From the NCBI RefSeq assembly GCF_014195535.1, contig NZ_JACIBY010000008.1:1-64000 (forward strand): DNA of 64,000 nt, written 5' to 3'. This DNA comes from Runella defluvii (GTDB lineage Bacteria; Bacteroidota; Bacteroidia; Cytophagales; Spirosomataceae). A program made the position numbers and the translations under genes. The notes beneath the pieces were generated by a model. It saw only the letters and a list, made by a program, of their open reading frames with translations. It made no database searches and was not told the DNA's origin. Within the stretch, counting starts at the first letter, position 1, and each line of letters begins with the position of its first letter. Positions 35,742 through 44,587 of this stretch are shown in pieces.

Positions 35742-36512
35742 CTATATTTTAAATCGTTCTTCGTTATGATATTTCAAAAATTCAACGTCAGGTAAAAAAC
35801 GTGAAGGAAGATTAATGGGTTGATTGTCAAACTTACCAATGAAATCAAAAGTATGTTGATTTTTGTCTTTTAGTATTAATGGTGAAACTTTTACCTTATA
35901 ATCAGGGGTAATTGTAATATATCCTGCTTCAAATGCTTTGTCGTGTAAAGCGTTTATTGCTATTCCATTTCTTGGATTTAGCCTGTTCTTTTCATCAATT
36001 CCCCACGGACGAATGTGGCCTGCTATTAAAAACTCAGGTTTATTAATTCCTGTAATACAGCAAGTATTATTGTACGCGGCTAGTATTGACCTTCTAAAAA
36101 ATGATTGGTTAACTCTTACCTTTACTACTTGCTCCCTTGTCTTTCCTTCTTTTAGTAGAGCATCTTCAGGAATCTCGTATAATTTTTCAACAGTTGTATG
36201 TTCAAATTGTGCTAACAATTTTTCGCTCTCATAGGGGAGTACATCCCAATTGTTGAAAAATTCATTCCAAATTTCATTATCGGCTTTACTTGCATTAGAA
36301 GCACCTTTTATACCTCTTGTTTTTAGACTTGGGTCTAAACTGGCAAAGTTTACTAATTTATATGCTACTGAACTTGGCGTTCTATTTATCAGGTTGGCAA
36401 GATTTATTACTTCTGAATTTAATCGATGCAAACGGCCAAAGGGTAGTGTGCAATACAAATTAATTGCCAATATTAATTCATCTCTTGTCCATAGTCTTTG
36501 CCCTTGTTTCAT
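35742..36512 (-). CDS. HNH endonuclease, restriction-type
   Basis: 256 residues. The N-terminal part looks DNA-binding and helical (WTRDELILAINLYCTLPFGR, RTPSSVAYKLVNFASLDP). The C-terminal HNH domain reads NNTCCITGINKPEFLIAGHI, RPWGIDEKNRLNPRNGIAIN and ALHDKAFEAGYITI: the His of AGHI, the Asn of NGIAL-type strand and the His of LHDKAF are the metal/catalytic residues. This arrangement is common in restriction-like HNH proteins that occur without a methylase. Its start overlaps the stop of the Zn-ribbon gene by 4 bp (ATGA), and the HrgA-like gene follows after 53 bp. Confidence 0.88.
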   Translation of the reverse strand: MKQGQRLWTRDELILAINLYCTLPFGRLHRLNSEVINLANLINRTPSSVAYKLVNFASLDPSLKTRGIKGASNASKADNEIWNEFFNNWDVLPYESEKLLAQFEHTTVEKLYEIPEDALLKEGKTREQVVKVRVNQSFFRRSILAAYNNTCCITGINKPEFLIAGHIRPWGIDEKNRLNPRNGIAINALHDKAFEAGYITITPDYKVKVSPLILKDKNQHTFDFIGKFDNQPINLPSRFLPDVEFLKYHNEERFKI

Positions 36513-36706
36513 AATAAAGCTCCATTATCAAACTCTTCATCATATTGCATTTCAAACTCATGCACACATTTTATATTGATACACTTATGGATTTGAGTTT
36601 GATATTTTATTTGGGATAGTTCTAATATAATCTCTGACCTTGAACCACAATTTGGGCAAGTTACTGGCTGGTCAGAATAGATAAAAATCTCAGGGAAGGA
36701 TTTCAT
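36509..36706 (-). CDS. Small zinc-ribbon protein
   Basis: 65 residues with two cysteine pairs, CPNCGSR near residue 17 and KCINIKC near residue 42, spaced as in a zinc ribbon, followed by an acidic tail (EFEMQYDEEFDNGALL). It overlaps the HNH nuclease gene by ATGA, so the two are translationally coupled. It may be a DNA-binding or accessory subunit of the nuclease; no specific family is recognised. Confidence 0.75.
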   Translation of the reverse strand: MKSFPEIFIYSDQPVTCPNCGSRSEIILELSQIKYQTQIHKCINIKCVHEFEMQYDEEFDNGALL

Positions 36707-36738
36707 TAGGAAGCAATGTTGGTCAAATTAGTAATTGC

Positions 36739-36945
36739 TTGAAAATCCTAAATGTAGAAAATTATTCAGAAGAATTAAAAAAACAGGGTTCTTTGACCGT
36801 AGAAACAATAATAAAACCCGATAAGTACAAAACTCGAATTTTTGTAAACCTTTCCAAGGTTCAAAACCTTGGAAAGGTTAGAATGATTACCCAATCGCCT
36901 CAGCACCCGTATCTTTCCAGCTACGAGAGTTGGCCGATTCAATGA
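36739..36945 (+). CDS. Doubtful short open frame or gene fragment
   Basis: From a TTG the frame reads [37 protein letters not shown], which has the composition of real protein, but after about 40 residues it enters a palindromic repeat (36847-36879) and then the antisense of the oxidoreductase gene. If it is a gene remnant, the repeat has cut it. No family recognised. Confidence 0.15.
   Translation: MKILNVENYSEELKKQGSLTVETIIKPDKYKTRIFVNLSKVQNLGKVRMITQSPQHPYLSSYESWPIQ
36847..36879. terminator. Palindrome at the end of the sugar operon
   Basis: AACCTTTCCAAGGTT (36847-36861), loop CAA, AACCTTGGAAAGGTT (36865-36879), 8 bp beyond the stop of the minus-strand oxidoreductase gene. No T-run follows on the minus strand, so termination is uncertain; the hairpin could also protect the transcript's 3' end. 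Confidence 0.6.
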
Positions 36946-38047
36946 CCGCTTCGCATACTTTTTGAGTTTGGAGCGCGTCTCTGAACGTTGGGCCGCAAGG
37001 TGAACCGTCTTCGAGGCTTTTCAAGAAATCGGCTACTTGGTGGATAAAGCTGTGCTCGTATCCGATACCGCAGCCAGGAATCCACCAACGGTTCATGTAC
37101 GGTTGGTCGCCGTCGGTAACGTGGATGGAGCGCCAGCCGCGTACGATAGATTCGTCCTTGTGGTCGAAGTATTCGAGGCGGTTCAAATCGTGCAAATCCC
37201 AACGAATCGAAGCGTGTTCGCCGTTGATTTCAAACGTATAAAGGGCTTTGTGGCCGCGTGCATAGCGCGTTGACTCAAACAAGCCCAACGAACCATTGGC
37301 AAAATGACAGTGGAAAAGACAAGCGTCGTCGATGCCCACAGGCTCTACCTTGCCCGTAAGCTGGTGCATACGCTCTTTGACGAAGGTTTCGGTCATAGCC
37401 GAAACGTCGGTGATGGCGCCGTTGAGCCACATTGCGGTGTCGATACAGTGCGCTAATAAGTCGCCCGTTACGCCCGAACCCGCCGAGGATACGTCCATGC
37501 GCCACAGCCCCGTTCCTCCTTGCGGTAGATCGGCGTTGATGGTCCAGTCTTGTAGGAAGTTGGCGCGGTAGTGAAAAATCTTGCCCAATTTCCCCGAATC
37601 AATGATTTGTTTGGCCAACGTCACGGCAGGAATCCGACGGTAGTTGTACCAAACGGTGGTTTTAACGCCCGCTTTTTCGGCTGCTTCCACCATGGTTTCG
37701 CCTTCGGCCAAGGTGCGTGCAAGTGGTTTTTCGCAAAGAATCATTTTGCCCGCTGCCGCTGCTGCCAACGCGATTTCGGCGTGGCTGTCGTTGGGCGTAC
37801 AAATATCAACCGCGTCGATGTCATCGCGGGCAATCAATGCTTTCCAGTCGGTTTCGTACGATTCAAAACCCCACTGCTCGGCAAATGCCTGCACATTTTG
37901 AGGGTTACGTGAACACACCGCTTTCAAAACGGGGCGGTACTCCAATTCTGGGAAGAAATTGGCAATTCGATTATATCCGTTGGCGTGGGTACGGCCCATC
38001 AAACCCGTCCCAACTAATCCGATTCTGATTTCTTTTTTAGCTGACAT
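36887..38047 (-). CDS. Gfo/Idh/MocA-family NAD(P)-dependent sugar dehydrogenase
   Basis: 386 residues. Rossmann start [19 protein letters not shown], then [20 protein letters not shown] and the catalytic region [20 protein letters not shown], with the lysine of EKP. The C-terminal half ([32 protein letters not shown]) has the D-x-x-H type substrate residues. The family oxidises or reduces sugars, inositols and their 3-keto derivatives. It is the last gene of an eight-gene minus-strand run (45439 to 36887) rich in sugar-isomerase genes, which supports a role in a keto-sugar route; cofactor specificity cannot be read. Confidence 0.92.
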   Translation of the reverse strand: MSAKKEIRIGLVGTGLMGRTHANGYNRIANFFPELEYRPVLKAVCSRNPQNVQAFAEQWGFESYETDWKALIARDDIDAVDICTPNDSHAEIALAAAAAGKMILCEKPLARTLAEGETMVEAAEKAGVKTTVWYNYRRIPAVTLAKQIIDSGKLGKIFHYRANFLQDWTINADLPQGGTGLWRMDVSSAGSGVTGDLLAHCIDTAMWLNGAITDVSAMTETFVKERMHQLTGKVEPVGIDDACLFHCHFANGSLGLFESTRYARGHKALYTFEINGEHASIRWDLHDLNRLEYFDHKDESIVRGWRSIHVTDGDQPYMNRWWIPGCGIGYEHSFIHQVADFLKSLEDGSPCGPTFRDALQTQKVCEAVIESANSRSWKDTGAEAIG

Positions 38048-38064
38048 AGTTTTATAGTATTTTG

Positions 38065-38146
38065 AACCCCACCTCCTGTCCTCCTCCCCTGTGAGGGAGG
38101 AGGTAACTCTACCCCTCCCTCACAGGGGAGGGGCAGGGGTGGGGTT
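38065..38146. repeat. GC-rich imperfect palindrome in the sugar operon
   Basis: Left arm 38065-38103 (starts AACCCCACCTCCTGTCC) and right arm 38112-38146 (ends GGGGCAGGGGTGGGGTT) are near-complete reverse complements sharing CCCCTGTGAGGGAGG. It would give a long RNA hairpin between two genes of the operon. Confidence 0.85.
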
Positions 38147-38154
38147 AAGTTAAT

Positions 38155-39186
38155 TTATTCTACCCATCCGTGTGCTTTGCGAACCTTAATCATGGCCGCG
38201 AGGATGTCGTTCCACGTTTGTTGGTTGTTCATGACCGCGTTCGGGAACATACAGCCATCCCAGCAAATGTGCTTGAATGCCTTGGTCAACTCACCGCTTT
38301 CGTTGCGAAGCCAAAGTCCCGCGTCGTTGGTGATGTCGAGTTTACCGTTCGGGTCGGTGGCTTGGCAGTGGCGACCCGTTTTGTCGTGTGAGCCTGAACC
38401 AAACACGGTGCCGTCGTTTTGGGCAACGTGGAAGTCGATGGTCCACGGACGCAAGGCGGCGGTCAATTTGCGCAAACCTTCGAGGAAGGTTTCGCGGTCG
38501 CCCCATTGGAAATCTTCGGGCAACACGCGGTGTTCTGGCGCATTGTAACCCAACAAATACAAAGTCGTGTGCGACATATCGGCTTGGAAACCAATATTTT
38601 TGCGGTCAACGGCCTCTAGCGTGTCGAGCATGTATTTCCACGAGTGCATCCCGCCCCAGCAGATTTCTCCTTCGGCGGCTAGGCTTTCACCAAAATCAGC
38701 GGCTACGTCGCAGGCTTCGCGGAACGTTTGGGCAATGAGCTTGGTGTTTCCTGCGGGGTCAAGTGCCCAATCGTGCGGGCTACTTGCTGAGTCGATACGA
38801 ACAATGCCGTTCGGACGCAGTCCCCACTCGCGGAGTTTTTGACCGATGTGGCATGATTTACGCACCATTTCCACAAATTCGGCACGTTGTTCTTTGGTAC
38901 CCATCGCAGGGCCACCCCAGATAGGTGCCACCAAGCTACCTACTTCGAGGCCGTGCTTGGCTACTTTGTCGGCGAGGCGCTTGATGCCGTCGTCCGATAT
39001 ATCGAGGTCGTAGTGAGGGTCAAAAAGACCAACGTCCACGCCGTCAAATTTTACGCCGTCCACTTCTGCTGCCGCAGTCATTTCGAGCATGGTGTCAAAT
39101 GCGATTGCAGGCTCTGAATCTGGGCCTTTACCCACAATCCCAGGCCAAGTGGCATTGTGGAGTTTTGGAAAATTGTTTTCTGCCAT
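38155..39186 (-). CDS. TIM-barrel sugar phosphate isomerase/epimerase (AP2 family), first of three
   Basis: 343 residues of the xylose-isomerase-like TIM barrel. The opening [21 protein letters not shown] and the blocks [68 protein letters not shown] and [20 protein letters not shown] hold the acidic and His residues that bind the divalent metal. Longer than the other two homologs in the cluster (275 and 283 residues). Relatives include sugar isomerases, IolE/IolI dehydratases and 3-keto-glycoside lyases, so substrate assignment is open. Confidence 0.85.
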   Translation of the reverse strand: MAENNFPKLHNATWPGIVGKGPDSEPAIAFDTMLEMTAAAEVDGVKFDGVDVGLFDPHYDLDISDDGIKRLADKVAKHGLEVGSLVAPIWGGPAMGTKEQRAEFVEMVRKSCHIGQKLREWGLRPNGIVRIDSASSPHDWALDPAGNTKLIAQTFREACDVAADFGESLAAEGEICWGGMHSWKYMLDTLEAVDRKNIGFQADMSHTTLYLLGYNAPEHRVLPEDFQWGDRETFLEGLRKLTAALRPWTIDFHVAQNDGTVFGSGSHDKTGRHCQATDPNGKLDITNDAGLWLRNESGELTKAFKHICWDGCMFPNAVMNNQQTWNDILAAMIKVRKAHGWVE

Positions 39187-39210
39187 TGTTAGAAAAGGTT
39201 TAATTTTGGT

Positions 39211-39312
39211 AAACCTGTAAGGTTTTCAAAACCTTACAGGTTTGATTAGTTTGCATTTAAAACGTATGAATAGAACCTAAAACCTATAAGATTTCAAAAA
39301 CCTTATAGGTTT
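39211..39312. repeat. Two tandem AACCT..AGGTT hairpins in the sugar operon
   Basis: Hairpin 1: AAACCTGTAAGGTTTT (39211-39226) with AAAACCTTACAGGTTT (39228-39243). Hairpin 2: AAACCTATAAGATTT with AACCTTATAGGTTT (39280-39312). Both lie in the 138-bp gap between the cupin-like gene and the isomerase gene and belong to the same hairpin class as 36847-36879. Confidence 0.85.
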
Positions 39313-39324
39313 AGGGTAGTTTAA

Positions 39325-40545
39325 TTACTTCACTACGACCAAATCAGGGTTATTAGGCCCGAAGTGCTTCAACATCACGATCGGATCCGTTGACGAGTAG
39401 TTGGTGATGGTAACACCTGCTTTCGCTGCGTTTTCAGTGACAAAAAACTCGTCGTTGGTCAATTGTCCGTAACGAATCAAGGCAGGAGTTTCGATGTTCC
39501 ACACGCCCATTTTACCGTGTCCTTGCATCATGATTAAGCCGTACGCCGCGTTGTCGGTGATGGTGACAGTAGCGCCTGGCAAAACGGTTAGTTCTTTGGC
39601 ACTGTATGCCTCAGATCGGTAACAAATCCAGTTTTCTACGTATCCTTGGGCTTGCATTTCTTCCAACGGATGCACGGGTCTAGGCATCATAAAGTGATTG
39701 GCGGCAAAATTGGGGTCAACATTGGCTTCCCAGTCAATCACCGAAACCAACTCATCATAATCACCCATTTTGTCTTGTGGTGTGCCATTCCAAAGCAATT
39801 CTTCTGGTACAATTGCTTCATTCACAAGGCTTTGGTACATGGCAAAAATATCGGAAGCCTTTTGTGGCTCGTAGGTGCACAAGCTACCTGGCGCGTGCAA
39901 AATTCCTGGAGGCACGTCCCAGCCTGTGCCTGGTTCTAATTTATAAGCCGACGAGAAATTGGTGATTTTGTTGTCACCTTTATTGAAGTCCATCAAGCAT
40001 TGCTTGATTTGTTCTTTGGTGGTACCTGGCGTAATTCCGAAGAAAGTATAGGGGAAATCACCACCGTGGTTGTTGAGTTGAGGAGGGAAATAATAGGCTT
40101 CGGGTTTACCATTTTGCCCTACCAAAGCCGCCTTTTCGTCGTTGTGGTGGATATGGTGCGGTAGTGGCCCCATGTTGTCAAAGAATTTTGAATACATCGG
40201 CCAGCTTTGGTATTCGTCCCAAAGACGGTCGCCAACGATTTCGCCTTTTAATTCTTCAATGACGTCTTTCAACAACACTTGTTCGGTTTGTCCACCTTCT
40301 TCAAACACCACTTTGCTCAAACCTTCGTGTTCGCCCGTAAGTGGGCCGTTTTTGGCTGGGGTGGTAGAAGAAAGCCAACGCTCGTCGATACCACCACGAA
40401 CACCACCTAATACATAATAATCGTCGGGGTGAAGTTTGATACGACGACCAGGAACGCAAAATGAGCGCGGAACCCACGTGGGGGCTAAACGTAAAATACC
40501 TTGTCCTTGCTCTAACGCTTTTGCTGCTATACTTGAATTTGCCAT
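39325..40545 (-). CDS. Cupin-type protein, mannose-6-phosphate isomerase-like
   Basis: 406 residues. The metal-binding cupin part shows MGPLPHHIHHNDEKAALVGQ, PEAYYFPPQLNNHGGDFPYTF and GTGWDVPPGILHAPGSL, the last resembling the type I phosphomannose isomerase block with its His and Pro. A second beta domain follows (LTVLPGATVTITDNAAYGLI, MMQGHGKMGVWNIE). True PMI sequences have additional Gln/His/Glu metal ligands that I cannot all place, so a sugar isomerase role is likely but not certain. It is within the sugar operon, after DUF4432. Confidence 0.6.
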   Translation of the reverse strand: MANSSIAAKALEQGQGILRLAPTWVPRSFCVPGRRIKLHPDDYYVLGGVRGGIDERWLSSTTPAKNGPLTGEHEGLSKVVFEEGGQTEQVLLKDVIEELKGEIVGDRLWDEYQSWPMYSKFFDNMGPLPHHIHHNDEKAALVGQNGKPEAYYFPPQLNNHGGDFPYTFFGITPGTTKEQIKQCLMDFNKGDNKITNFSSAYKLEPGTGWDVPPGILHAPGSLCTYEPQKASDIFAMYQSLVNEAIVPEELLWNGTPQDKMGDYDELVSVIDWEANVDPNFAANHFMMPRPVHPLEEMQAQGYVENWICYRSEAYSAKELTVLPGATVTITDNAAYGLIMMQGHGKMGVWNIETPALIRYGQLTNDEFFVTENAAKAGVTITNYSSTDPIVMLKHFGPNNPDLVVVK

Positions 40546-40612
40546 TTTTTCAGGGGGTGCAATTGCACTTGTTAAGAGTTAATTAATGAAAGTTGTGTGT
40601 GTATAATTAGGG

Positions 40613-41680
40613 TTAACCAACAAAGTCGCGAAGCGCGGCGGAGTCGGTAATGATTTCAATTTCAAGGGTGTAACTGCGCTTTTCTCCTGGCGCTAGTTCA
40701 ATGAGCGTTTGTTGTGCTCGTGCCGCCGCTTGCCCAATCGGAGGGTGGGTGCCAGGTTCTAAGCCTGTGACGTACTCGCCTTTGCCCCAGTGCTGCCAGT
40801 TGGTGAGCCAAGGCAGTTGAGCTTTGGGAAAACGAACTGCTACGGCAAAACCGAGCGCTTCGTTGTAAACTCCGCAGCTTGCTTGTCCGTTGGCGTCAGC
40901 GTCGATGTCGATAAAGGCGGCCTCTTCGCCAAAACCACTGTGGGCTTCGAGCGGCGCGGGACAGCGGCGAAAATCGTTGTCGTTATTAAAAATAGGATTT
41001 TGCGGATTGCCATCGCGCGATTGCCATTTGCCTTGCCACACCAAGCGCGCTCCTTCGTCCACCAGTGGCCAACCAAAGTTGCAGTGGTAAAGTAACATGT
41101 GCGGAGCGGGAGTATTGGCGCGGTTGATGACTTCGTCGTGGATTTTGATGGTCGGTTGTCCGAGCGTTCCCGAAATCGTCCGACGCAGTTCTAACACGGG
41201 GCCAAAAACGCGGGCTTGTTTGATAATCCCCGTAATGCTCATGTCCAACATGCCCGCCGCAGGGTCGGGCTGAACGATGGATTCAATTTCGGCGGGAATA
41301 TTGCTGATTTCGCCGTGAAGACCGCGCTGACCGTATTCGTCCGACTCAGGTCCACCGACGTGGCTCAAGCCGCACGTGGTAACTAAACCTCCGCCGAACG
41401 TCCGAAGCCAATCAATGCCACCGTCCGAAAAAGGCTGAGGCGGCGTAACGCCCGCATGACTCAACCAAGCCAAGCCGTGTTGGTTGTAGAACGCCTCGGC
41501 GATGTCCATGGCACGGTCAAGCACCACTTTGTACCGCAAACCCGTTCCCGTATTTATCCACGCAATGCGTGTACCACGTCCTGCGCCGTTGTCGAGTACG
41601 GAGGTTTCGATGCCTCCCCACTGCGCCGCGTGCGACAGTTTGTTGGTCCAAGGTTGCGTGTTTGTTTCGTTTGTGTTCAT
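40613..41680 (-). CDS. DUF4432-family protein (aldose 1-epimerase-like)
   Basis: About 355 residues from the ATG at 41680, which leaves a 5-bp gap to the alpha/beta-hydrolase stop; the earlier in-frame start at 41707 would overlap that gene. The galactose-mutarotase-like beta sandwich is indicated by YKVVLDRAMDIAEAFYNQHG, LAWLSHAGVTPPQPFSDGG, LRTFGGGLVTTCGLSHVGGP, RGLHGEISNIPAEIE and MLLYHCNFGWPLVDEG. These have the His and acidic residues found in DUF4432/YphB-type epimerases. It would interconvert anomers of a sugar intermediate in the cluster (inference). Confidence 0.8.
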   Translation of the reverse strand: MNTNETNTQPWTNKLSHAAQWGGIETSVLDNGAGRGTRIAWINTGTGLRYKVVLDRAMDIAEAFYNQHGLAWLSHAGVTPPQPFSDGGIDWLRTFGGGLVTTCGLSHVGGPESDEYGQRGLHGEISNIPAEIESIVQPDPAAGMLDMSITGIIKQARVFGPVLELRRTISGTLGQPTIKIHDEVINRANTPAPHMLLYHCNFGWPLVDEGARLVWQGKWQSRDGNPQNPIFNNDNDFRRCPAPLEAHSGFGEEAAFIDIDADANGQASCGVYNEALGFAVAVRFPKAQLPWLTNWQHWGKGEYVTGLEPGTHPPIGQAAARAQQTLIELAPGEKRSYTLEIEIITDSAALRDFVG

Positions 41681-41685
41681 AAATA

Positions 41686-42498
41686 TTACGTATGCTGACT
41701 TAACCAATTCTTCACCCGTGGGTTAAAGTCGTCCAAGTGCTCAAAATGGAAAATATGTCCCGCTTTTTCGTACAAATACAATTCAGCGTTAGGAATCGCA
41801 TTGGTCACTTCTTCGGCCATCCAAACGGGCGTAAAGATGTCTTCGCGGCCACCAATCACAAGCGTCGGTTGTGTAACGTTCGGCAAATCGGCCAAGGCAT
41901 TGTGCGAAATACAGGCGGCGGCTTGTCCTTCCAATCCGTGCAACGGCTGAGGGAACGGGTCGAGGCCCGCTTGGGCGCGTCCTGCTTCCAAGTCTGCCGC
42001 GATGGCTTCGTTGTCCCACGACGATTTTGAATAAATCAATTGCTGAATGTACAAGCTAAATTCCTCGGGACGGAAGCGCGCTTTGCAGTGCATCATGTGG
42101 GTAAAAATGGCTTTGGCCGCGTTGTCGCAGCGTGCCCACGGACACATCAGTACCAGCGAACGTACCTTTTTGGGGTGACGAACGGCGAGTTGTTGCGCAA
42201 TCGTGCTTCCCATTGAGCAGCCCACAACGTGCACATTGTCCAGACCTAACGCGTCGAGCAGCCCCGCATAATCATCGGCCATTTGGGCGGTAGAATAGGG
42301 GCCTTGTGGCTTGTCGGTTTTGCCTACGCCACGGTTGTCACCAATGATGCACCGAAAATCGGTTGCCCAGTACGAGGCGTGGGGCTCCCACACACCGCCT
42401 GCTGCCGTGATTCCCATGATGAGGAGCAACGGCTCGGCGTTGGCCGCACCCCGTTCTTCGTAGTAAAAATTGATACCGTTGGTTTGAACAAAAGGCAT
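41686..42498 (-). CDS. Alpha/beta hydrolase
   Basis: 270 residues, cytoplasmic (no signal peptide). Canonical fold with oxyanion region LLLIMGITAAGGVW, nucleophile elbow VVGCSMGSTIAQQLA, acid in IGGREDIFTPVWMAEE and histidine in EKAGHIFHFEHL. Family members include esterases, lactonases (3-oxoadipate enol-lactonase type) and C-C hydrolases. In this sugar cluster a lactonase acting after a dehydrogenase step is an attractive but unproven role. Start codon is separated from the next upstream gene by 144 bp that contain a palindrome. Confidence 0.88.
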   Translation of the reverse strand: MPFVQTNGINFYYEERGAANAEPLLLIMGITAAGGVWEPHASYWATDFRCIIGDNRGVGKTDKPQGPYSTAQMADDYAGLLDALGLDNVHVVGCSMGSTIAQQLAVRHPKKVRSLVLMCPWARCDNAAKAIFTHMMHCKARFRPEEFSLYIQQLIYSKSSWDNEAIAADLEAGRAQAGLDPFPQPLHGLEGQAAACISHNALADLPNVTQPTLVIGGREDIFTPVWMAEEVTNAIPNAELYLYEKAGHIFHFEHLDDFNPRVKNWLSQHT

Positions 42499-42533
42499 AT
42501 CGTTGACGATTGGTTACGAGACTTTGCTTTTTT

Positions 42534-42627
42534 ACCACATAGCTCACAGAGATTTTTCACATAGAAAACCTAGGAGGATTTAGCTATCTGTGATTCTATG
42601 TGTTAATTCTATTGTGCTCTATGTGGT
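42534..42627. repeat. ACCACATAG..CTATGTGGT inverted-repeat element in the sugar operon
   Basis: Left end ACCACATAG (42534-42542) and right end CTATGTGGT (42619-42627) are reverse complements, with inner imperfect pairs (CTCACAGAG and CTATCTGTGATT; CACATAG and CTATGTG). It lies in the only large gap of this part of the operon. The sequence ACCACAAAGTACTCAAAG at 28459 is of the same general type. Confidence 0.75.
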
Positions 42628-42642
42628 TAAATCAGTTTAAAG

Positions 42643-43470
42643 TTATTTTAGATTGGGGATTAAATCGTTTAAAATCCAACGTCCGTCGTGGAGGGTCACA
42701 AAATCGGGGTCGTCGAGGGCTTCTTCGCCTTCGTCTTCGCAGATAATCCAACCCGAATAATTGATGTCTTTCAACCACTGCGTAACGCCGAGCAAATCCA
42801 CTTTTCCGCGTCCCATCAACGTAAATTCAGGATTCCCGTCCCAGTCTTTGTAGTGAACGTGGTTGATAAGCGGGGCGTATTCTTTCATTTTGGCGAGCGG
42901 GTCCATGTCACCATTGATAATGTGACCCACGTCTGGCGTCCAGCCCGTCACGGTAGCATCCAACGACTCCAACACGATTTTGTAATCTTCTTCAGTGCGG
43001 ATGATGGACGAATGCGGCGAATTGGGGTGAAAACTGCAAGGAACGCCCAAGGCATTGGCGCGGGCCGAAACGGTGTTGACAATATTCACCAAGCTTTTCT
43101 GACGCGCAGCTAAGTCGTGGCGACCCGTCGGAATTTGTACAGTATTTAAAACCGCTCCAGGAAAACGTTGCAACAAAGCGATGGCGTTGTCGGCGATGCG
43201 GCGTTCGTCTTCGCTTTCTCCGTTACCGTTCCACTCCAAGGCCAGCGCCACGGCGGCTAGTTCGATGCCTTGTTCTTTCAATTTAGCTTCCAACAGGTCG
43301 GGGTTTACCAAATCGCCCATCCACGTAAAAATGGGCTGAATTCCCGTAAAACCTGCTTTAGAAATAATTTCAATCATGTGGCCCAAACGCCCTTGGTGGG
43401 TGGTGCCGTTTCCGCTCATAAACCAAGTATAAACCTCAGAACCGAAACGAAAAGGAAGTGATGCTGACAT
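42643..43470 (-). CDS. TIM-barrel sugar phosphate isomerase/epimerase (AP2 family), second of three
   Basis: 275 residues. Opens FGSEVYTWFMSGNGTTHQGR and contains AGFTGIQPIFTWMG, ELAAVALALEWNGNGESE, PCSFHPNSPHSSII, WTPDVGHIINGDMDPLAKMK, LINHVHYKDWDGN and GWIICEDEGEEALDDP: the expected His/Asp/Glu metal ligands at the strand ends. This pattern resembles inosose dehydratase-like and 3-keto-sugar-acting members more than xylose isomerase. Starts 11 bp after the ThuA stop, so it is tightly coupled. Confidence 0.87.
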   Translation of the reverse strand: MSASLPFRFGSEVYTWFMSGNGTTHQGRLGHMIEIISKAGFTGIQPIFTWMGDLVNPDLLEAKLKEQGIELAAVALALEWNGNGESEDERRIADNAIALLQRFPGAVLNTVQIPTGRHDLAARQKSLVNIVNTVSARANALGVPCSFHPNSPHSSIIRTEEDYKIVLESLDATVTGWTPDVGHIINGDMDPLAKMKEYAPLINHVHYKDWDGNPEFTLMGRGKVDLLGVTQWLKDINYSGWIICEDEGEEALDDPDFVTLHDGRWILNDLIPNLK

Positions 43471-43481
43471 AAAATGATGGG

Positions 43482-44555
43482 TTATTTTTTCTTGAATAGT
43501 TCACCTGGCATGATTAGCGAATTCCAATCGGCCAAATCGGCTGGTTTTACTTTTGTTTTGTAACCGTCAAAATTGAATGGGGTTGGCTGGTAAGGGCCGA
43601 CAAATTCAATGGGATTGTTGGCTTTGATTTCTTGCTCCATGCCTATTGCCCAAAGGGCGGCGTTGATTGCCATGCGACGGAATCCTTCATTCAATAAATC
43701 TTCAGAAGCTCCGTGGGTGGTAGTAAAAGCACGCCCCGTTGGCCCAGAATCGACTGAATAGTTTTTAATCCACGCAACAGGAAGCAACTCTTTGGTAGGG
43801 TCGGGTTCGGAAGTGGGCGTCATGCCATTAAGCACTTGCCCACGTGCCAAAGTGGTAGCTCCGTTGGGATAGGCGGTATAGCCACCCGACTGCACCCAAA
43901 CGTCTTTGACACCGCGCAAAATAGGATGTTGTTTTTGGGCGTCTTCCAACAGTAGTTTTGAGGATTGTTTGTGGTTGGTGCCGTAGTGAGACACCCATGT
44001 TTCTCCCAACACCAATTCACCAAAACCGTCTTTCCACGCACTTTTCTCCCCTTTGTAGTTCCACGAATAATGCTCCCATTTGGCATTGCCTTTGTTGTTA
44101 AAAGCATGGGTAGATGTCCGAAAAGCAACAATAGGGCCTCCGCGACGAATGTAAGCGTCGAAGTGCTGCATTTCTTCGTCATCGAAATTAGAAAAGCGGG
44201 TAAACAACACCATCAAATCGGCCTTGTCCAACGCCGCCAATCCTTTGAGGTTGGAGCTGCCTGGTAAAATGTATCCGTTGTCGTCAAGTCCAAAAATAAC
44301 CGTGCAAGTAAACCCGTAGCGTTTGGCCAAAATACGGGCCAAGGCAGGCAACGACTCTTCGCTGCGGTATTCGTGGTCGGTGGTAATAAAAACAATATTT
44401 TTTCCTCGCCCTGGGCCTTTTTCTCCCTTATAAACAATTTGGTAGGCCGACATTGGATGCGGGCCTTTGGCTGAGCGAGTGGGTTTGTCGAAGGTGAACC
44501 CAAATGCGCCGAAAAGCAAGCTGCACCAAACTATCAAAAGACCGCTTTTTTTCAT
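43482..44555 (-). CDS. Exported ThuA-domain protein (trehalose-utilization type)
   Basis: 357 residues with a signal peptide (KSGLLIVWCSLLFGAFGF). The class I glutamine-amidotransferase-like ThuA fold is seen in NIVFITTDHEYRSEESLPAL, ADLMVLFTRFSNFDDEEMQ, YIRRGGPIVAFRTSTHAF, WVSHYGTNHKQSSKL and GRAFTTTHGASEDLLNEGFR. In rhizobia ThuA works with ThuB, a Gfo/Idh/MocA-type dehydrogenase, on 3-keto derivatives of trehalose and other disaccharides. Here a Gfo/Idh/MocA gene lies in the same run, which supports similar chemistry, though this protein is exported. Confidence 0.88.
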   Translation of the reverse strand: MKKSGLLIVWCSLLFGAFGFTFDKPTRSAKGPHPMSAYQIVYKGEKGPGRGKNIVFITTDHEYRSEESLPALARILAKRYGFTCTVIFGLDDNGYILPGSSNLKGLAALDKADLMVLFTRFSNFDDEEMQHFDAYIRRGGPIVAFRTSTHAFNNKGNAKWEHYSWNYKGEKSAWKDGFGELVLGETWVSHYGTNHKQSSKLLLEDAQKQHPILRGVKDVWVQSGGYTAYPNGATTLARGQVLNGMTPTSEPDPTKELLPVAWIKNYSVDSGPTGRAFTTTHGASEDLLNEGFRRMAINAALWAIGMEQEIKANNPIEFVGPYQPTPFNFDGYKTKVKPADLADWNSLIMPGELFKKK

Positions 44556-44587
44556 AGTAAATAGCGTTTCAGGGCATTGTTTTTTAA

